A DNA stretch of 55,718 bases from Ktedonobacterales bacterium. GTDB taxonomy: Bacteria; Chloroflexota; Ktedonobacteria; Ktedonobacterales; Ktedonobacteraceae. The stretch lies in the NCBI GenBank assembly GCA_027311145.1, contig DAICZM010000001.1, positions 1 to 55,718 on the forward strand, written 5' to 3'. The notes under the pieces were generated by a model. That model was not told where the DNA came from and did not search any database. It saw only the letters and a program-made list of their open reading frames with translations. This document shows positions 18,081 to 27,394 of the stretch, in pieces. The translations under genes and the position numbers were made by a program. Within the stretch, counting starts at the first letter, position 1. Each line of letters opens with the position of its first letter.

Positions 18081-18440
18081 ATGGAACTACAGAAAAGAAA
18101 ATAGACGCTCTTTTTGGCTCTCGTCTCTATACATAACGAAATAACATAATACGGCAAGATATGTGTAGCCACTACAAGAGACTCATACAAAAGTACCCCT
18201 TCACTCTCTTGTGTGGACAGGAGCGCATGCAAATATTAATATGTAACAAGCACCTGTGATCGTGGAAAGGAAAGACGGATGCTCGCCAGCCAGAAATTGG
18301 GAGACCCCGCTCTTTGCCAAATTGTTTACGGGTGGCTTAAGGTATGCATTATTGTGGACTTTTCAACCTTTTTTAGTCTTCGTAATATGGAATGATGGTA
18401 ATCATCGTATTACCTGCGTAGTTGTTTGTGGGAGCGTAAC
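18081..18440 (+). other. 360-nt spacer holding the HD-GYP gene promoter
   Basis: No coding frame with family features is seen. A short frame from 18256 overlaps the next gene out of frame and lacks an SD. The region is A+T-rich near 18100-18245 and contains the promoter listed at 18214-18242. The predicted leader would be about 190 nt. Confidence 0.5.
18214..18242 (+). promoter_or_regulatory. Sigma70-like promoter upstream of the HD-GYP gene
   Basis: TGGACA (18214-18219) and TAATAT (18237-18242) are separated by 17 nt in an A+T-rich stretch. Confidence 0.55.
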
Positions 18441-19103
18441 GTGGTGGGAATTGCGCGTTCTGAGCGAGATCAGGAAACAAGGATGGTTCTCCTCTCCCTG
18501 GCCCAGAGTATTCAAGAGCGCGATCGTGTAACATATGAGCACTCACGACGTGTGGCAACATATGTACAACGTCTGGCGCGCTACATCGGCTGGAATCGAA
18601 GTGATGCGCGTGACCTTGCCTTGGCTGCAATGGTCCATGACTTGGGCAAAACCTGGATTGCCAATAACATTTTGAATAAATCAGCAGCCCTTTCCGACAT
18701 AGAACGGCGCGAGATGGAGCGTCACCCGGTGATCGGTGCGCGCATTTTGATTGGATGTGAAGTCCCATCGTTTTTTGTCGAAGCGGTTCTTTATCATCAC
18801 GAAGCATGGGATGGGCATGGTTACCCTACCGGATTGAGTGGTGAGGACATTCCGCTCAGTGCGCGTCTGCTCACGATTGCCGATGTCTACGATGTATTAA
18901 CTTCGCAACGGCCCTATAAAGCACCGTTGTCCACCTACGCAGCGCGTGATCGGATGCTGGCTGGCGCGTCCAGCAGCTTTGATCCACAGTTGCTAGATAC
19001 ATTTCTGCATTTACTCAGTGAGACACCAAACTTTGTTGTGCCACAGCACGTGTGCGCACTTTCTCATCAACCCGTTGAGGCGATGGCGATTGTTGATATG
19101 TGA
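18441..19103 (+). CDS. Stand-alone HD-GYP domain phosphohydrolase
   Basis: HD-GYP proteins usually hydrolyse cyclic di-GMP. GTG 18441, with GGGAG 7 nt upstream, is the best start (220 aa); TTG 18426 is an alternative. The complete signature is visible in order: EHSRRVA, HDLGK, the helix ending MERHPVIGARIL, YHHEAWDGHGYPTGLSGEDIPLSARLLTIADVYDVLTSQRPYK. The motif-2 His-Asp, the HHE and the GYP loop are all intact, so it should be active. There is no receiver, PAS or membrane domain attached, so its input signal must come from partners or metal/nucleotide binding. It has its own promoter and terminator. Confidence 0.92.
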   Translation: MVGIARSERDQETRMVLLSLAQSIQERDRVTYEHSRRVATYVQRLARYIGWNRSDARDLALAAMVHDLGKTWIANNILNKSAALSDIERREMERHPVIGARILIGCEVPSFFVEAVLYHHEAWDGHGYPTGLSGEDIPLSARLLTIADVYDVLTSQRPYKAPLSTYAARDRMLAGASSSFDPQLLDTFLHLLSETPNFVVPQHVCALSHQPVEAMAIVDM

Positions 19104-19143
19104 CGGATCGCTGACAAAATCGCGACACGTAGCATCATCCCTG

Positions 19144-19170
19144 TGTAGGGGCATCGTGCCCCTACATTTT
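19144..19170 (+). terminator. Terminator between HD-GYP gene and convergent ABC operon
   Basis: A perfect 10-bp stem (TGTAGGGGCA 19144-19153, TGCCCCTACA 19157-19166) with a 3-nt loop is followed by TTTT. It overlaps the stop of the minus-strand ATPase gene, so the two transcripts end against each other. Confidence 0.85.
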
Positions 19171-19947
19171 AATCATACCCAGGAAGGTTCGGGTGCGCTC
19201 GTTATTCGTGTTGTCAAAAATTTGCGTGGGTGTTCCCTGCTCAACAATCACCGCTTTATCCATGAAAATGACGTGATCGGCTACATCGCGCGCAAAACTC
19301 ATCTCGTGCGTAACGACCACCATCGTCATGCCCTCTTCGGCCAGTTGGCGCATGACTTTGAGTACTTCACCGACCAGCTCGGGATCAAGTGCTGAGGTCG
19401 CTTCATCAAACAGCATCAGTTTGGGGTTCATCGCCAGCGCACGCGCAATTGCCACACGTTGCTGTTGCCCACCAGAGAGGCGATGGGGGTAGGCATGCGC
19501 TTTATCCGCAAGGCCTACTTTTGTCAGCAGTGCATGGGCGCGCTCCATCACCTCGCTTTTGGATTGATGCAAGACATGAATCGGAGCCTCGATGACATTC
19601 TCCAATGCAGTCTTGTGTGGAAAGAGATTAAAGCGTTGAAAAACAAAACCCATCTGTGAGCGGATACGGGCAATATTGGCTTCACTATCTTCGCGCAATT
19701 GCCCGTTCTGCTCGCGATAGCCGATCAGTTCGCCATCAATATAGATGCGCCCATCATCAATTCTTTCCAAGTGGTTGATACAGCGCAACATAGTCGTCTT
19801 GCCAGAGCCACTTGGCCCAATGACGACGACGACCTGTCCACGTTTGACGGAAAGATCGACGCCATTAAGCACGGTATGACTGCCAAAGCGTTTGACGATT
19901 TTTTCCGCGTGGACCATCTCAGTGTTGACTACCGATGTATTACTCAT
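19162..19947 (-). CDS. Polar amino acid ABC transporter, ATP-binding protein
   Basis: This GlnQ/HisP-type ATPase powers amino acid import. Its 261 aa carry Walker [10 protein letters not shown], a Q-loop in [20 protein letters not shown], the signature [15 protein letters not shown], Walker [15 protein letters not shown], and the switch His in VVVTHEM. The length is the usual one for the family. ATG 19947 follows GAGGAG. It is the last gene of a three-gene minus-strand operon, 24 nt after the permease. Confidence 0.96.
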   Translation of the reverse strand: MSNTSVVNTEMVHAEKIVKRFGSHTVLNGVDLSVKRGQVVVVIGPSGSGKTTMLRCINHLERIDDGRIYIDGELIGYREQNGQLREDSEANIARIRSQMGFVFQRFNLFPHKTALENVIEAPIHVLHQSKSEVMERAHALLTKVGLADKAHAYPHRLSGGQQQRVAIARALAMNPKLMLFDEATSALDPELVGEVLKVMRQLAEEGMTMVVVTHEMSFARDVADHVIFMDKAVIVEQGTPTQIFDNTNNERTRTFLGMIKM

Positions 19948-19971
19948 CTTGACTCCTCGTTGCGAGCTATG

Positions 19972-20721
19972 CTAACGTACACCGCGTGGCGAGCCAAAAC
20001 CGATCAGGCGTTGGCCCCAGTTCTTCTTCTCGCTGGTGTCATCTGTGGTGGTGCGATAGGGATTAATGCTGCGTTCAATCCAGCCCTGAATATAGCCCCA
20101 AAGGGTGGTCATGATGAGGTAGTAAAAAGTAGCGACAATCAGCAATTCAAAAATCGAGAATGATTGTGCCCCATCTACTTGTGCTGTGCCTGTCAGCTCT
20201 AAAACGCCGATCACAGAGGCGAGCGAGGTTGTTTTGAGCATGTTATTAAACTCGTTGCCGAGTGGGGGGATAATAACGCGTGCCGCCTGCGGAAGAATGA
20301 TGCGCCGCATGGCCAGGGCGTAACGCATGCCAAGTGACTTGGCCGCTTCCATTTGGCCTGTGTCGACGGAGGAGATACCGGCACGAATGATCTCTGCCAT
20401 ATAGGCCCCTTCATTGAGGGAGAGCGCGAGCAGGATACAGACGTAGTCAGTCAGAAATGGTGTGAGATTGGGAAATATCTGTGGCAGGCCGTCGAAGAGA
20501 ATCAGAATCTGCACGAGTAGCGGGCTACCACGAAAAAGCCAGATATAGGCGCGGGCCGGCCAGGAGAGAAATGGATAGCGCGACATCTGCATGAGGGCGA
20601 GCAGAAGGCCGATGGCGACGCCAAGACACTGCGCCAGGACCGAAATCCAGAGCGTCTTCCAAGCCGCGCTGAGAAAGACGCCAGAGAAAAGAAACTGCCA
20701 GACGATTTGCCAGCGAAACAC
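19972..20721 (-). CDS. Polar amino acid ABC transporter, permease
   Basis: This is a HisM/GlnP-type integral membrane subunit (249 aa). It starts at GTG 20721 with AAGGAG upstream. About five hydrophobic segments are visible. The cytoplasmic EAA loop, MEAAKSLGMRYALAMRRIILPQA, contacts the ATPase. LFRGSPLLVQI and NEFNNMLKTTSLASVIGVLELT are typical of the family. The C-terminus is charged. It lies between the binding protein and ATPase genes of the same operon. Confidence 0.95.
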   Translation of the reverse strand: MFRWQIVWQFLFSGVFLSAAWKTLWISVLAQCLGVAIGLLLALMQMSRYPFLSWPARAYIWLFRGSPLLVQILILFDGLPQIFPNLTPFLTDYVCILLALSLNEGAYMAEIIRAGISSVDTGQMEAAKSLGMRYALAMRRIILPQAARVIIPPLGNEFNNMLKTTSLASVIGVLELTGTAQVDGAQSFSIFELLIVATFYYLIMTTLWGYIQGWIERSINPYRTTTDDTSEKKNWGQRLIGFGSPRGVR

Positions 20722-20849
20722 GATGGTCTCCTTAAAATAGGCTCCCCGCGTGAAAACACTGCAATGCGTCTCACGCGGGAGCGTTATGCGATCAAAAGTT
20801 GTGTCGGACCAGGTGTCAAAACGTGCTGTGCATCTGCTCTGGATGTCTG

Positions 20850-21782
20850 TTAGGCCATAAATGGGTTACGTCGCTCAATGGCACTAATGGCTTCATTGGT
20901 CAACCCCCATTTATTGATAATCACGCGGTAGGTTCCATCGCTTTTGATGGCGTTGAATGCGGCCTGTACAGCGTTAAACATGGAGGTATCGCCCTTACGA
21001 ATAACGATGCCTTCCAAGCCAGCATTGGCGACCGAGCCACCAACATCGAAATGCCCCGGGTTCTGCTTGATAAAGTAATCCGTCACAGGCGAGTCCTGGT
21101 AGGTTGCAACAACACGATTATTTGCTAGCAATTGTATCACAGCTGTCTGATCTTGCAAGACAGTCAGATGAATAGCTTGCTTGCCGCTACTCACGCAGGC
21201 TTTACTGCCCGTATTCAGGTCATCCTGCTCAATCGTGCCCGTTTGCACGCCCACATTCAGGCCACACAGGTCGGCGACGCTCTTGAGATTCATCGGGTTG
21301 CCCTTTTGCACCAGTAGCGATTCGCCCGCATTAAAATAAGGCACGAAATCAACCACTTTCTGGCGGTCGGGCGTCACGCTGACCGCGGACATGACCACAT
21401 CAAAGCGTTTTGCTTGCAAGCTGGTGATGATCGTGCTGAAATCTGCCTTGACGACGTTGACTTTGAGGCCCATGCGCTGCGCAACCGCCGTAATGAGATC
21501 AATATCAAAGCCGACATAGTTGTTGGTTGTGGTGTCGACGAATTCTTGCGGGGGATAGGTCGTGTCACTGCCAACCGTGAGAACGCCGGATGCGATCAGA
21601 TCTGTGGGGGGGGTGATGGCTGGTTGTGTTGTTGGCGTAGAAGTGCTACCCCCCGTACTACCTGTGCTCCCACAGGCTGCTAGCAAGAGGGACAACATCA
21701 CCGCTGCTCCTATCAAGAGCATGGGGAAGGGCAAACGCCGTTCTGAATGTGCTGCGCGTGCGCGCCGAAAAGGATATATCAT
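20850..21782 (-). CDS. Polar amino acid ABC transporter, substrate-binding lipoprotein
   Basis: This 310-aa family-3 solute-binding protein begins with a basic N-terminus and a hydrophobic stretch ending in the lipobox LLAAC, with Cys about residue 37. A Ser/Thr/Gly linker follows. The mature domain has LTVGSDTTYPPQEF, VGFDIDLITAVAQRMG, DVVMSAVSVTPDRQKVVDFVPY and GLNVGVQTGT. ATG 21782 is preceded by GAGGAGG. It should be tethered outside the membrane and feed polar amino acids (Gln, Arg or His type; the ligand cannot be read) to the downstream permease. Confidence 0.95.
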   Translation of the reverse strand: MIYPFRRARAAHSERRLPFPMLLIGAAVMLSLLLAACGSTGSTGGSTSTPTTQPAITPPTDLIASGVLTVGSDTTYPPQEFVDTTTNNYVGFDIDLITAVAQRMGLKVNVVKADFSTIITSLQAKRFDVVMSAVSVTPDRQKVVDFVPYFNAGESLLVQKGNPMNLKSVADLCGLNVGVQTGTIEQDDLNTGSKACVSSGKQAIHLTVLQDQTAVIQLLANNRVVATYQDSPVTDYFIKQNPGHFDVGGSVANAGLEGIVIRKGDTSMFNAVQAAFNAIKSDGTYRVIINKWGLTNEAISAIERRNPFMA

Positions 21783-22128
21783 GGAAAAGCATCCTCCTCT
21801 ACCGCTGTAAAACAGGTATATGCGAACAAAAAGTGCGATGCCATTTCTCAGTGCATGAAAAACGTGCGCGCCGTAGGCACGCCAGCTCTGGAAAAAACCA
21901 CATCTCGATGTAACTACGCTCTACTCTGCTTTTCTATCACATTGTTTATTAGTTTTAAACGCAGCAGTAGCAATTACTCACACATTTTTAATAGAAATGG
22001 CCAAGAATATGCTGCTTCTAGTAGCCGGGTATGTTAAACTATGTAAGGCGTGGATGTAATGATGCATCCTCATTCTCTGTAAGTACACACGTCGTTGCTT
22101 TTTTATCGCGGGGCTTGGAGGGTCTACT
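21783..22128. promoter_or_regulatory. Divergent region between ABC operon and debranching enzyme, with a weak minus-strand promoter
   Basis: The 346-nt region holds no gene. On the minus strand TTGCTA (plus-strand 21968-21973) and TAATAA (21946-21951) are 16 nt apart and could drive the transporter operon with a ~160-nt leader. I found no convincing plus-strand promoter for the debranching-enzyme gene. Confidence 0.4.
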
Positions 22129-24525
22129 ATGACCATTGCATATGATCGCAGCATCTGTTGTGACTTGGACGAGACCATTAGTCGAGAATGGCTTGTTACA
22201 AATGGCCTGGGGGGATATGCCTCGGGAACTATTGCCGGCGTATTGACACGCATGGAACATGGCCTGCTCGTGGCATCGTTGCCAGAAACTTCTGTCCCAC
22301 AGCTTTTGTTTGCGAAGGTTGACGAAGAGATTGTATTTGATCAGCGTACCTATTTTCTCGGCACGAATGAATATCGTGACGGGACGCTGAATCCGGCTGG
22401 TTTTTTTCACCTTGAAACGTTTCGCCTTGAAGAAGGTTTTCCGGTTTTTACTTATCATATTGGCGGCCTTGATGGCATTATGCTGGAGAAGCGCATCTGG
22501 ATGCCACAGGGCCAAAACACTACCTATGTGCAGTATCGCGTCTTGCGCACGGCGGCCAATGGGCATGCGGGCTATGGGCGAGGCAACTCGACAGGGCCAC
22601 TCAATCTTGGCTACGGGCGCTACTATGAATATGCGGAAACCACGCAACGTGCGCTTACCTTCACCTTGCTGCCATTCGCGGCTTACCGTCCATTTAATCG
22701 CCCTCAGTATGGTAAGCATGACTGGCATTTTCATATGCAGCAGCATCGTACTGAGCAAGCGCATCGGCATGCAGAAAACGCGCAACCAGGCACGCTGCCT
22801 GCTGGTGTGGTCGGTTGCACGATGCGCGCCTGGGAGGGTGCGCATCCCTATCATGTACTAGCGGTTGCCTCTCCTGAAAGCCATGTGACCTTCATTCCAA
22901 CCAATGTTTGGTACTGGAATTTCTTGCATCGCTATGATGCCGCGATGGAAAAACCCGCAACCGATGATCTCTATCTCCCCGGTGTCATTCGAGCTACACT
23001 ATGGCCCGGTGAAAATACTACTCTGACCTTGATTCTTAGTAGTGAAGAGCTGGCTACGCACGTATTGAACCCACAACAACTCGCGCGCTCGTTTACACAA
23101 AGCGTAGAGAAGCAAGCCCAGTTGCTCACGCACGGCCCGCAGTCCTTGCGCTATTTTGGTGAGGGAGGCGAGGCTGCACAGGCGTATCCCCTGTTCACAC
23201 AACCTCTGCTGAGTAGTTCTGATACCTTGAATGCCGATGCGGCATTCTTGCGTCTGCTTTTGCAAGCCGGAAGCCGTTTTCTGGCACAACGCGCTGAACG
23301 GCTAGAACCACAAAGTGGCTTTGCCGCATCCCCTTCTCTTTCAACGGAAAATTCACCTCTGATCTTTTCTGACTATTATAGTCTGGAGATGCGTACCCGC
23401 GATGCGCTGATTGCCCTACCCGGCCTCTTGCTTGCTACACAGCAGTATGGTCTGGCACGTCGCCTCTTGCGCGAGCTGGCGCAAACGTTCAAGCAAGGCA
23501 TGTTGCCCGAATATCTGCCTGCGAGCAAGCGCGAGAGGAGCGCAGATGACTACCGCAGTGTGGACCTCTTGCTCTGGTATATTGTCGCGCTTGATGCCTA
23601 TCTGCGTGCCACCCATGACACGGAACTCTTGAGCGAACTCTATCATCATTTGCTCGCAAGCCTTCATTGGTATATCCGTGGCAATGATGCGGGCATTGTT
23701 GTCGATGCGCAAGATGGTTTGCTAAGCGTACAGGCGGGTGGGCGTGCGTTGACCTGGATGAATGCGCTCGTCGATGGTTCACCCGTCACGCCTCGTTTTG
23801 GCAAGGCGGTCGAGGTCAATGCGCTCTGGTATCATGCTCTGGCTCGTATGCTCGAATGGTCGCGTCAATTGCATCGTATGGGTCACCCCACCCATTTTCC
23901 CGTCCATTATCGAGAACTACTGGAACGTTGTCAGCAGACCTTCCCGCAACGTTTTTGGTATCAAGAGGGTCACTATCTCTATGATGTGATCGATGGGCCG
24001 TTGGGCAACGATAGCTCTATTCGTCCTAATCAGGTTCTTGCCTGCTCTCTCCAGCCATGTCTGTTGTCTGGACACAACCGTAAAAATGTGTTGGATGTTG
24101 TTGCGCACCATCTCTTGACACCCTATGGCTTGCGCACCTTAGCTCCAAGCGACGCCGCCTATCAGCCTACGTTGGGTGTGTTATCTGCTGAACAGCAAGC
24201 ACATCTGCACCAGGGAAGCGTTTGGACCTGGCTGCTCGGTCCCTATATTGATGCCCTCCTGGCAAAAGATGCTCAACCTGCCCCCGCAGGTGGTGAACTG
24301 GTTCACGAATATATGTGGCGCAAAGGTTTAAAGCTTTTAATGCCTTTGCAAGAGCGGTTTTATGAAGGCATGCAAGGCATGTGTAGCGGCATCTTCGATG
24401 GCGAGGCCCCACATCATGCCGGCTATTGTGCGGCATCCGCGCTCGCTACTGGCGAATTGATGCGCTTATATGCGAAACTCGTGCGCATGCAGACGACTCC
24501 GCTGGTACACGCTCTTTTCGCGTAG
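22129..24525 (+). CDS. Glycogen-debranching-type amylo-alpha-1,6-glucosidase
   Basis: This predicted GH133-type enzyme removes alpha-1,6-linked glucose from glycogen-like glucans. ATG 22129 follows GGAGGG; 798 aa. The N-terminal domain begins with the hallmark REWLVTNGLGGYASGTIAG and ends its first strand pair in HGLLVASLP. The C-terminal (alpha/alpha)6 barrel has LIALPGLLLATQQYGLARRLL, GMLPEYLPA, VDLLLWYIVALDAYLRATHD, DGLLSVQAGGRALTWMNALVDGSPVTPRFGKAVEVNALWYHAL and HQGSVWTWLLGPY. The usual WGRDT/S catalytic segment reads MRTRDA (Asp 425): the Asp is kept but the Trp-Gly are not. It is longer than the usual 650-720 aa because of N-domain insertions. Confidence 0.9.
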   Translation: MTIAYDRSICCDLDETISREWLVTNGLGGYASGTIAGVLTRMEHGLLVASLPETSVPQLLFAKVDEEIVFDQRTYFLGTNEYRDGTLNPAGFFHLETFRLEEGFPVFTYHIGGLDGIMLEKRIWMPQGQNTTYVQYRVLRTAANGHAGYGRGNSTGPLNLGYGRYYEYAETTQRALTFTLLPFAAYRPFNRPQYGKHDWHFHMQQHRTEQAHRHAENAQPGTLPAGVVGCTMRAWEGAHPYHVLAVASPESHVTFIPTNVWYWNFLHRYDAAMEKPATDDLYLPGVIRATLWPGENTTLTLILSSEELATHVLNPQQLARSFTQSVEKQAQLLTHGPQSLRYFGEGGEAAQAYPLFTQPLLSSSDTLNADAAFLRLLLQAGSRFLAQRAERLEPQSGFAASPSLSTENSPLIFSDYYSLEMRTRDALIALPGLLLATQQYGLARRLLRELAQTFKQGMLPEYLPASKRERSADDYRSVDLLLWYIVALDAYLRATHDTELLSELYHHLLASLHWYIRGNDAGIVVDAQDGLLSVQAGGRALTWMNALVDGSPVTPRFGKAVEVNALWYHALARMLEWSRQLHRMGHPTHFPVHYRELLERCQQTFPQRFWYQEGHYLYDVIDGPLGNDSSIRPNQVLACSLQPCLLSGHNRKNVLDVVAHHLLTPYGLRTLAPSDAAYQPTLGVLSAEQQAHLHQGSVWTWLLGPYIDALLAKDAQPAPAGGELVHEYMWRKGLKLLMPLQERFYEGMQGMCSGIFDGEAPHHAGYCAASALATGELMRLYAKLVRMQTTPLVHALFA

Positions 24526-24554
24526 CTCCTGGTTCTGGGGAGTGCTTGCCGCGC

Positions 24555-25391
24555 TTAAGCACTCCCTATCGATGAATTTTCTAGTAACGTGTGCAATGTC
24601 TTGAGTTGTGCCCCTGTGGCCTTTTTGCGCACCATGACCATTTCGGCAGCAATACTCAACGCGATCTCGTCGGGGGTTTCTGCACCAAGATCGAGGCCGA
24701 TGGTGGCATGCACCTCCGCTAAGCGTTCATAGGCAATGCCCTCTTTGAGCAGATTTTTGAAAATCTGTTTGACCTTCCCTGTGCTGCCGATCATGCCAAT
24801 ATAGGCTGCACGGGACGCCAGGGCGGCTCGTAGAGCGTCCATATCCAGGTGGTGTCCACGTGTCACAATCACGATCCAGCTCGACTCATCCGGCTCTAGC
24901 TCGTGGATGCTCTGTGGGATATCGCCAAAGGTCAGTTGGACCTTCTCGCTAAACATCTGTGGGTCGGCGAGGTCGCGGCGATCATCAATAACGACGATCC
25001 GAAAATCGAGGGTGCTGGCAAGTTTGGCCAGAGCTTGTGCGACGTAGCCAGCACCCGCGATAATCAGGCGTGGCTCGGGGCGCAACACTTCAAAAAAAAC
25101 TTCTAATGTCGCGCCACAACTGCCCACCGCCTCACCCTGGTCAGCATCAAGATGAATGTGGGTGAGCAAGGATTGACCATCGTGCAAGGCCTGCAACGCT
25201 TTCTGAATCACTGTGCCATTGGTTTGTGGTCCCGCAAAACTGCCGGCCACCGTGCCATCTGTGCGTACCATCATCTTGCTGCCAACACCGCAGGGTGCTG
25301 CCCCAGCCGTCTTGACAACAGTAGCAACAGCGATGCGTTGCCCCTGGCGCAGTGCGGTTTGAATCTCGCTATAGATTGTTGTCGCATTCAT
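24555..25391 (-). CDS. XdhC/CoxI-family protein
   Basis: XdhC proteins bind molybdenum cofactor and help sulfurate and insert it into xanthine dehydrogenase or CO dehydrogenase-type enzymes. The 278-aa product has the N-terminal XdhC domain (AVATVVKTAGAAPCGVGSKMMVRTDGT) and a C-terminal Rossmann domain (RLIIAGAGYVAQALAKLAS, VVIDDRRDLA, VIVTRGHHLDMDALRAAL, AAYIGMIGS, GLDLGAETPDEIALSIAAEMV). The conserved Gly-Gly-Cys/Gly-Glu turn after the DG motif is replaced by GSFAGPQTN, so this may be a divergent paralogue. No molybdoenzyme gene is nearby. ATG 25391. Confidence 0.85.
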   Translation of the reverse strand: MNATTIYSEIQTALRQGQRIAVATVVKTAGAAPCGVGSKMMVRTDGTVAGSFAGPQTNGTVIQKALQALHDGQSLLTHIHLDADQGEAVGSCGATLEVFFEVLRPEPRLIIAGAGYVAQALAKLASTLDFRIVVIDDRRDLADPQMFSEKVQLTFGDIPQSIHELEPDESSWIVIVTRGHHLDMDALRAALASRAAYIGMIGSTGKVKQIFKNLLKEGIAYERLAEVHATIGLDLGAETPDEIALSIAAEMVMVRKKATGAQLKTLHTLLENSSIGSA

Positions 25392-25723
25392 CTGTTTTTC
25401 CCTTATGTTTAGTACGCATACTCATCGATTGAATACTACTCGATAGCGCTATTGTACAACATAAGGCAGGTGAAATGAATACACGTGTGTAGTGGGTACT
25501 GCTCCTCCAAAACAGTTGGAATGAACTTTGACAGAGCAGTATATCATGTCTAATACACACAGAAAAAGACCCTCAAACAAGGTCAAGCGTTGCTCGGTTG
25601 ATGCATATTGGAATTGTACGAAATATATCGGTTTTTATGATAGATTGATGCATAATAGCGATTATATTGCATGGTAGCGGCGAAAAACACATCGAGCTTC
25701 TACGATAGGTGGGCAAGCATGTA
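25392..25723. other. 332-nt spacer, no gene recognised
   Basis: The region lies between the ECF sigma gene and the XdhC-like gene, both on the minus strand. It is A+T-rich. I see no convincing coding frame and no strong terminator; promoter-like matches are weak on both strands. Confidence 0.4.
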
Positions 25724-26320
25724 TCAGGAGACGGCCCTGGCTTCATACTGATAAAAACGTTTCTGAAAATCGCTACGCGCACGCAACATGCGCATTTTGA
25801 CCGCGCTGAGCTTGATACCGAGCAGGCTGGCAACCTCTTGATAACTCATGTGCGCAACGTAATGTAATAAGAGCAGTTGCGCCTTCTCATGCCCGATTTC
25901 CGCCAGAATGTTATCGATGAGCGCACGTTGTTCAAGTTGTAAGAAGTAGCTTTCTGGCTCGAAGTTCTTTTGTCTATTGTGTGACTCCAGAGCAACTTCG
26001 TGTGATGGCTGCTTGTGACAAGTGCAAGATTGTGTGGCGATGAGCTGTTGTTGACGGGCTATGCGGTTTTGTGCGTCTAACGCGCTATTAATGGTGATAC
26101 GATAAATCCAGGTCGAAAAAGAAGCTTGCTGACGGAAGTGTGCCAGATGTGTGTATGCCTTGAATAATACTTCTTGGGTCACATCTTCGGCATCATCCTG
26201 GTTGCGTAGCATCTGTAGCGCAACATGATAGATAAAATTGCGTTGTTGTTGTACGAATACGTCAAAATAGTGTTCTAAATTCGTATAGTCTAGCTGGCCT
26301 CGCTTCTGAGGATCAGACAT
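25724..26320 (-). CDS. ECF-type RNA polymerase sigma factor
   Basis: The 198-aa product has region 2 (FDVFVQQQRNFIYHVALQMLRNQDDAEDVTQEVLFKAYTHLAHFR, then FSTWIYRITINSALD). A linker with a CxCH segment follows, then region 4 (LLLLHYVAHMSYQEVASLLGIKLSAVKMRMLRARSDFQKRF). It would direct RNA polymerase to a specific regulon. ATG 26320 sits 6 nt after GGGAG; ATG 26326 is too close to that SD. No anti-sigma factor is adjacent. The linker (about residues 95-125) is longer than in minimal ECF factors and could sense or bind something through its Cys/His residues. Confidence 0.92.
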   Translation of the reverse strand: MSDPQKRGQLDYTNLEHYFDVFVQQQRNFIYHVALQMLRNQDDAEDVTQEVLFKAYTHLAHFRQQASFSTWIYRITINSALDAQNRIARQQQLIATQSCTCHKQPSHEVALESHNRQKNFEPESYFLQLEQRALIDNILAEIGHEKAQLLLLHYVAHMSYQEVASLLGIKLSAVKMRMLRARSDFQKRFYQYEARAVS

Positions 26321-26544
26321 AATCATCTCCCAACTTACTCCATATTCAACTTAGCCGATTTATAAGCAGCATCCATAGACGGAGAAGCCGTCTTACTAAA
26401 GAAGAGTTTATAGCGGTTATGAACGTTAGAACACGTCATTTAGGGGGCAAATAAAAAAGGCAAGCATTGCGCGGAAAAATGCAGAATGTTCGTTATCTGC
26501 TTCCCCGTCTCGGTCCGCTTAAGCGCAGCAAGCGCGCTTATTGG

Positions 26545-27390
26545 CTAGAAGAGCAAATAATCGTTCTTTTGCCCGGTGAGTAGCAAGGTAAATTGATACA
26601 TGGCAAAAAGTTCGAGCGCGAATGGTAGATAGCCCATATAGCCAAGTACAGGCATTTCAAAGATTTTGAGGAAGCCAACATATGGAATGGTATAGTACCA
26701 TTTGGGCAGCGCAAAATAGTTCCACATCTCCCAGAAGAAGCCACACCAGAGACCGGCCAGTGGTAACATGATAAAACGCCAGTCGCCCACTGCGATATGC
26801 GCAAAAGCCGATTTACGCCCAAACAGGTTGTTGATAGGATCGAGTAAGAAGACCAGGCAGAGCCAGATCAGCTCAAAGAAGTAGTGTGGCAAAAGCCAGG
26901 GCAACACAAATGTGACGATGCCCAGCACTTCCAGGCCAAGCAAGATTGGCCAAGAGAGGCGTGGCCCGGGCGTGTTAGCAGACAGGCGTGGGTGGAGTGG
27001 CTTGAATGTAGAGAATAGCTCGGCGGTTACCATGACAGCTGGTAGGACCGTGCTGAAGTTGAGGCTGGCAAGCAAGAAATAGGCCAGCGGACTGTAGGGT
27101 TGGTCCAGACGATAATGCCAGTTTTGCACTGGCACATTGAGCCACTCGAAGACCCACCAGAAAACGCTAGAGTAGAGAAAGAGTTGTGGGTATCGCCAGC
27201 GCATACGTCGCAGGAGTGATGTACCATGACGCATGAAAACCAGGCTATCGAAGGTTAAGATATAGCCCAGCCAGAGTGGAAAAAAGCTAAAGCGGGACAA
27301 TGGGTTGATATGCAACCAGGATATTGCCCAAGCACTGAGGCACAGAGCTAGCCCAAGATAGCCGTAAAGTGGGAAGAGATGTTTTTTCAT
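26545..27390 (-). CDS. Polytopic membrane protein of unknown function, coupled to the CarH-like regulator
   Basis: ATG 27390 lies 4 nt after the upstream regulator's stop and has no SD, so it is probably translated by coupling. The 281-aa product begins MKKHLFPLYGYLGLALCLSAW and has about seven hydrophobic segments. Conserved-looking blocks rich in Trp and Tyr stand at helix ends: VFEWLNVPVQNWHYRL and FFWEMWNYFALPKWYYTIPYVG, then FEMPVLGYMGYLPFALELF. I do not recognise the family. A membrane enzyme acting on a lipid or carotenoid would fit the regulator's type, but that is a guess. Confidence 0.8.
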   Translation of the reverse strand: MKKHLFPLYGYLGLALCLSAWAISWLHINPLSRFSFFPLWLGYILTFDSLVFMRHGTSLLRRMRWRYPQLFLYSSVFWWVFEWLNVPVQNWHYRLDQPYSPLAYFLLASLNFSTVLPAVMVTAELFSTFKPLHPRLSANTPGPRLSWPILLGLEVLGIVTFVLPWLLPHYFFELIWLCLVFLLDPINNLFGRKSAFAHIAVGDWRFIMLPLAGLWCGFFWEMWNYFALPKWYYTIPYVGFLKIFEMPVLGYMGYLPFALELFAMYQFTLLLTGQKNDYLLF

Positions 27391-27394
27391 AAGG

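Noticed and set aside
18256-18531. 91-codon frame before the HD-GYP gene
   Set aside because: No SD, and it overlaps the true HD-GYP start out of frame.
25528-25556. Plus-strand TTGACA-17-TAATAC promoter that would read antisense into the ECF sigma gene
   Set aside because: The -10 matches the consensus at only about half the positions, and no downstream RNA feature supports it.
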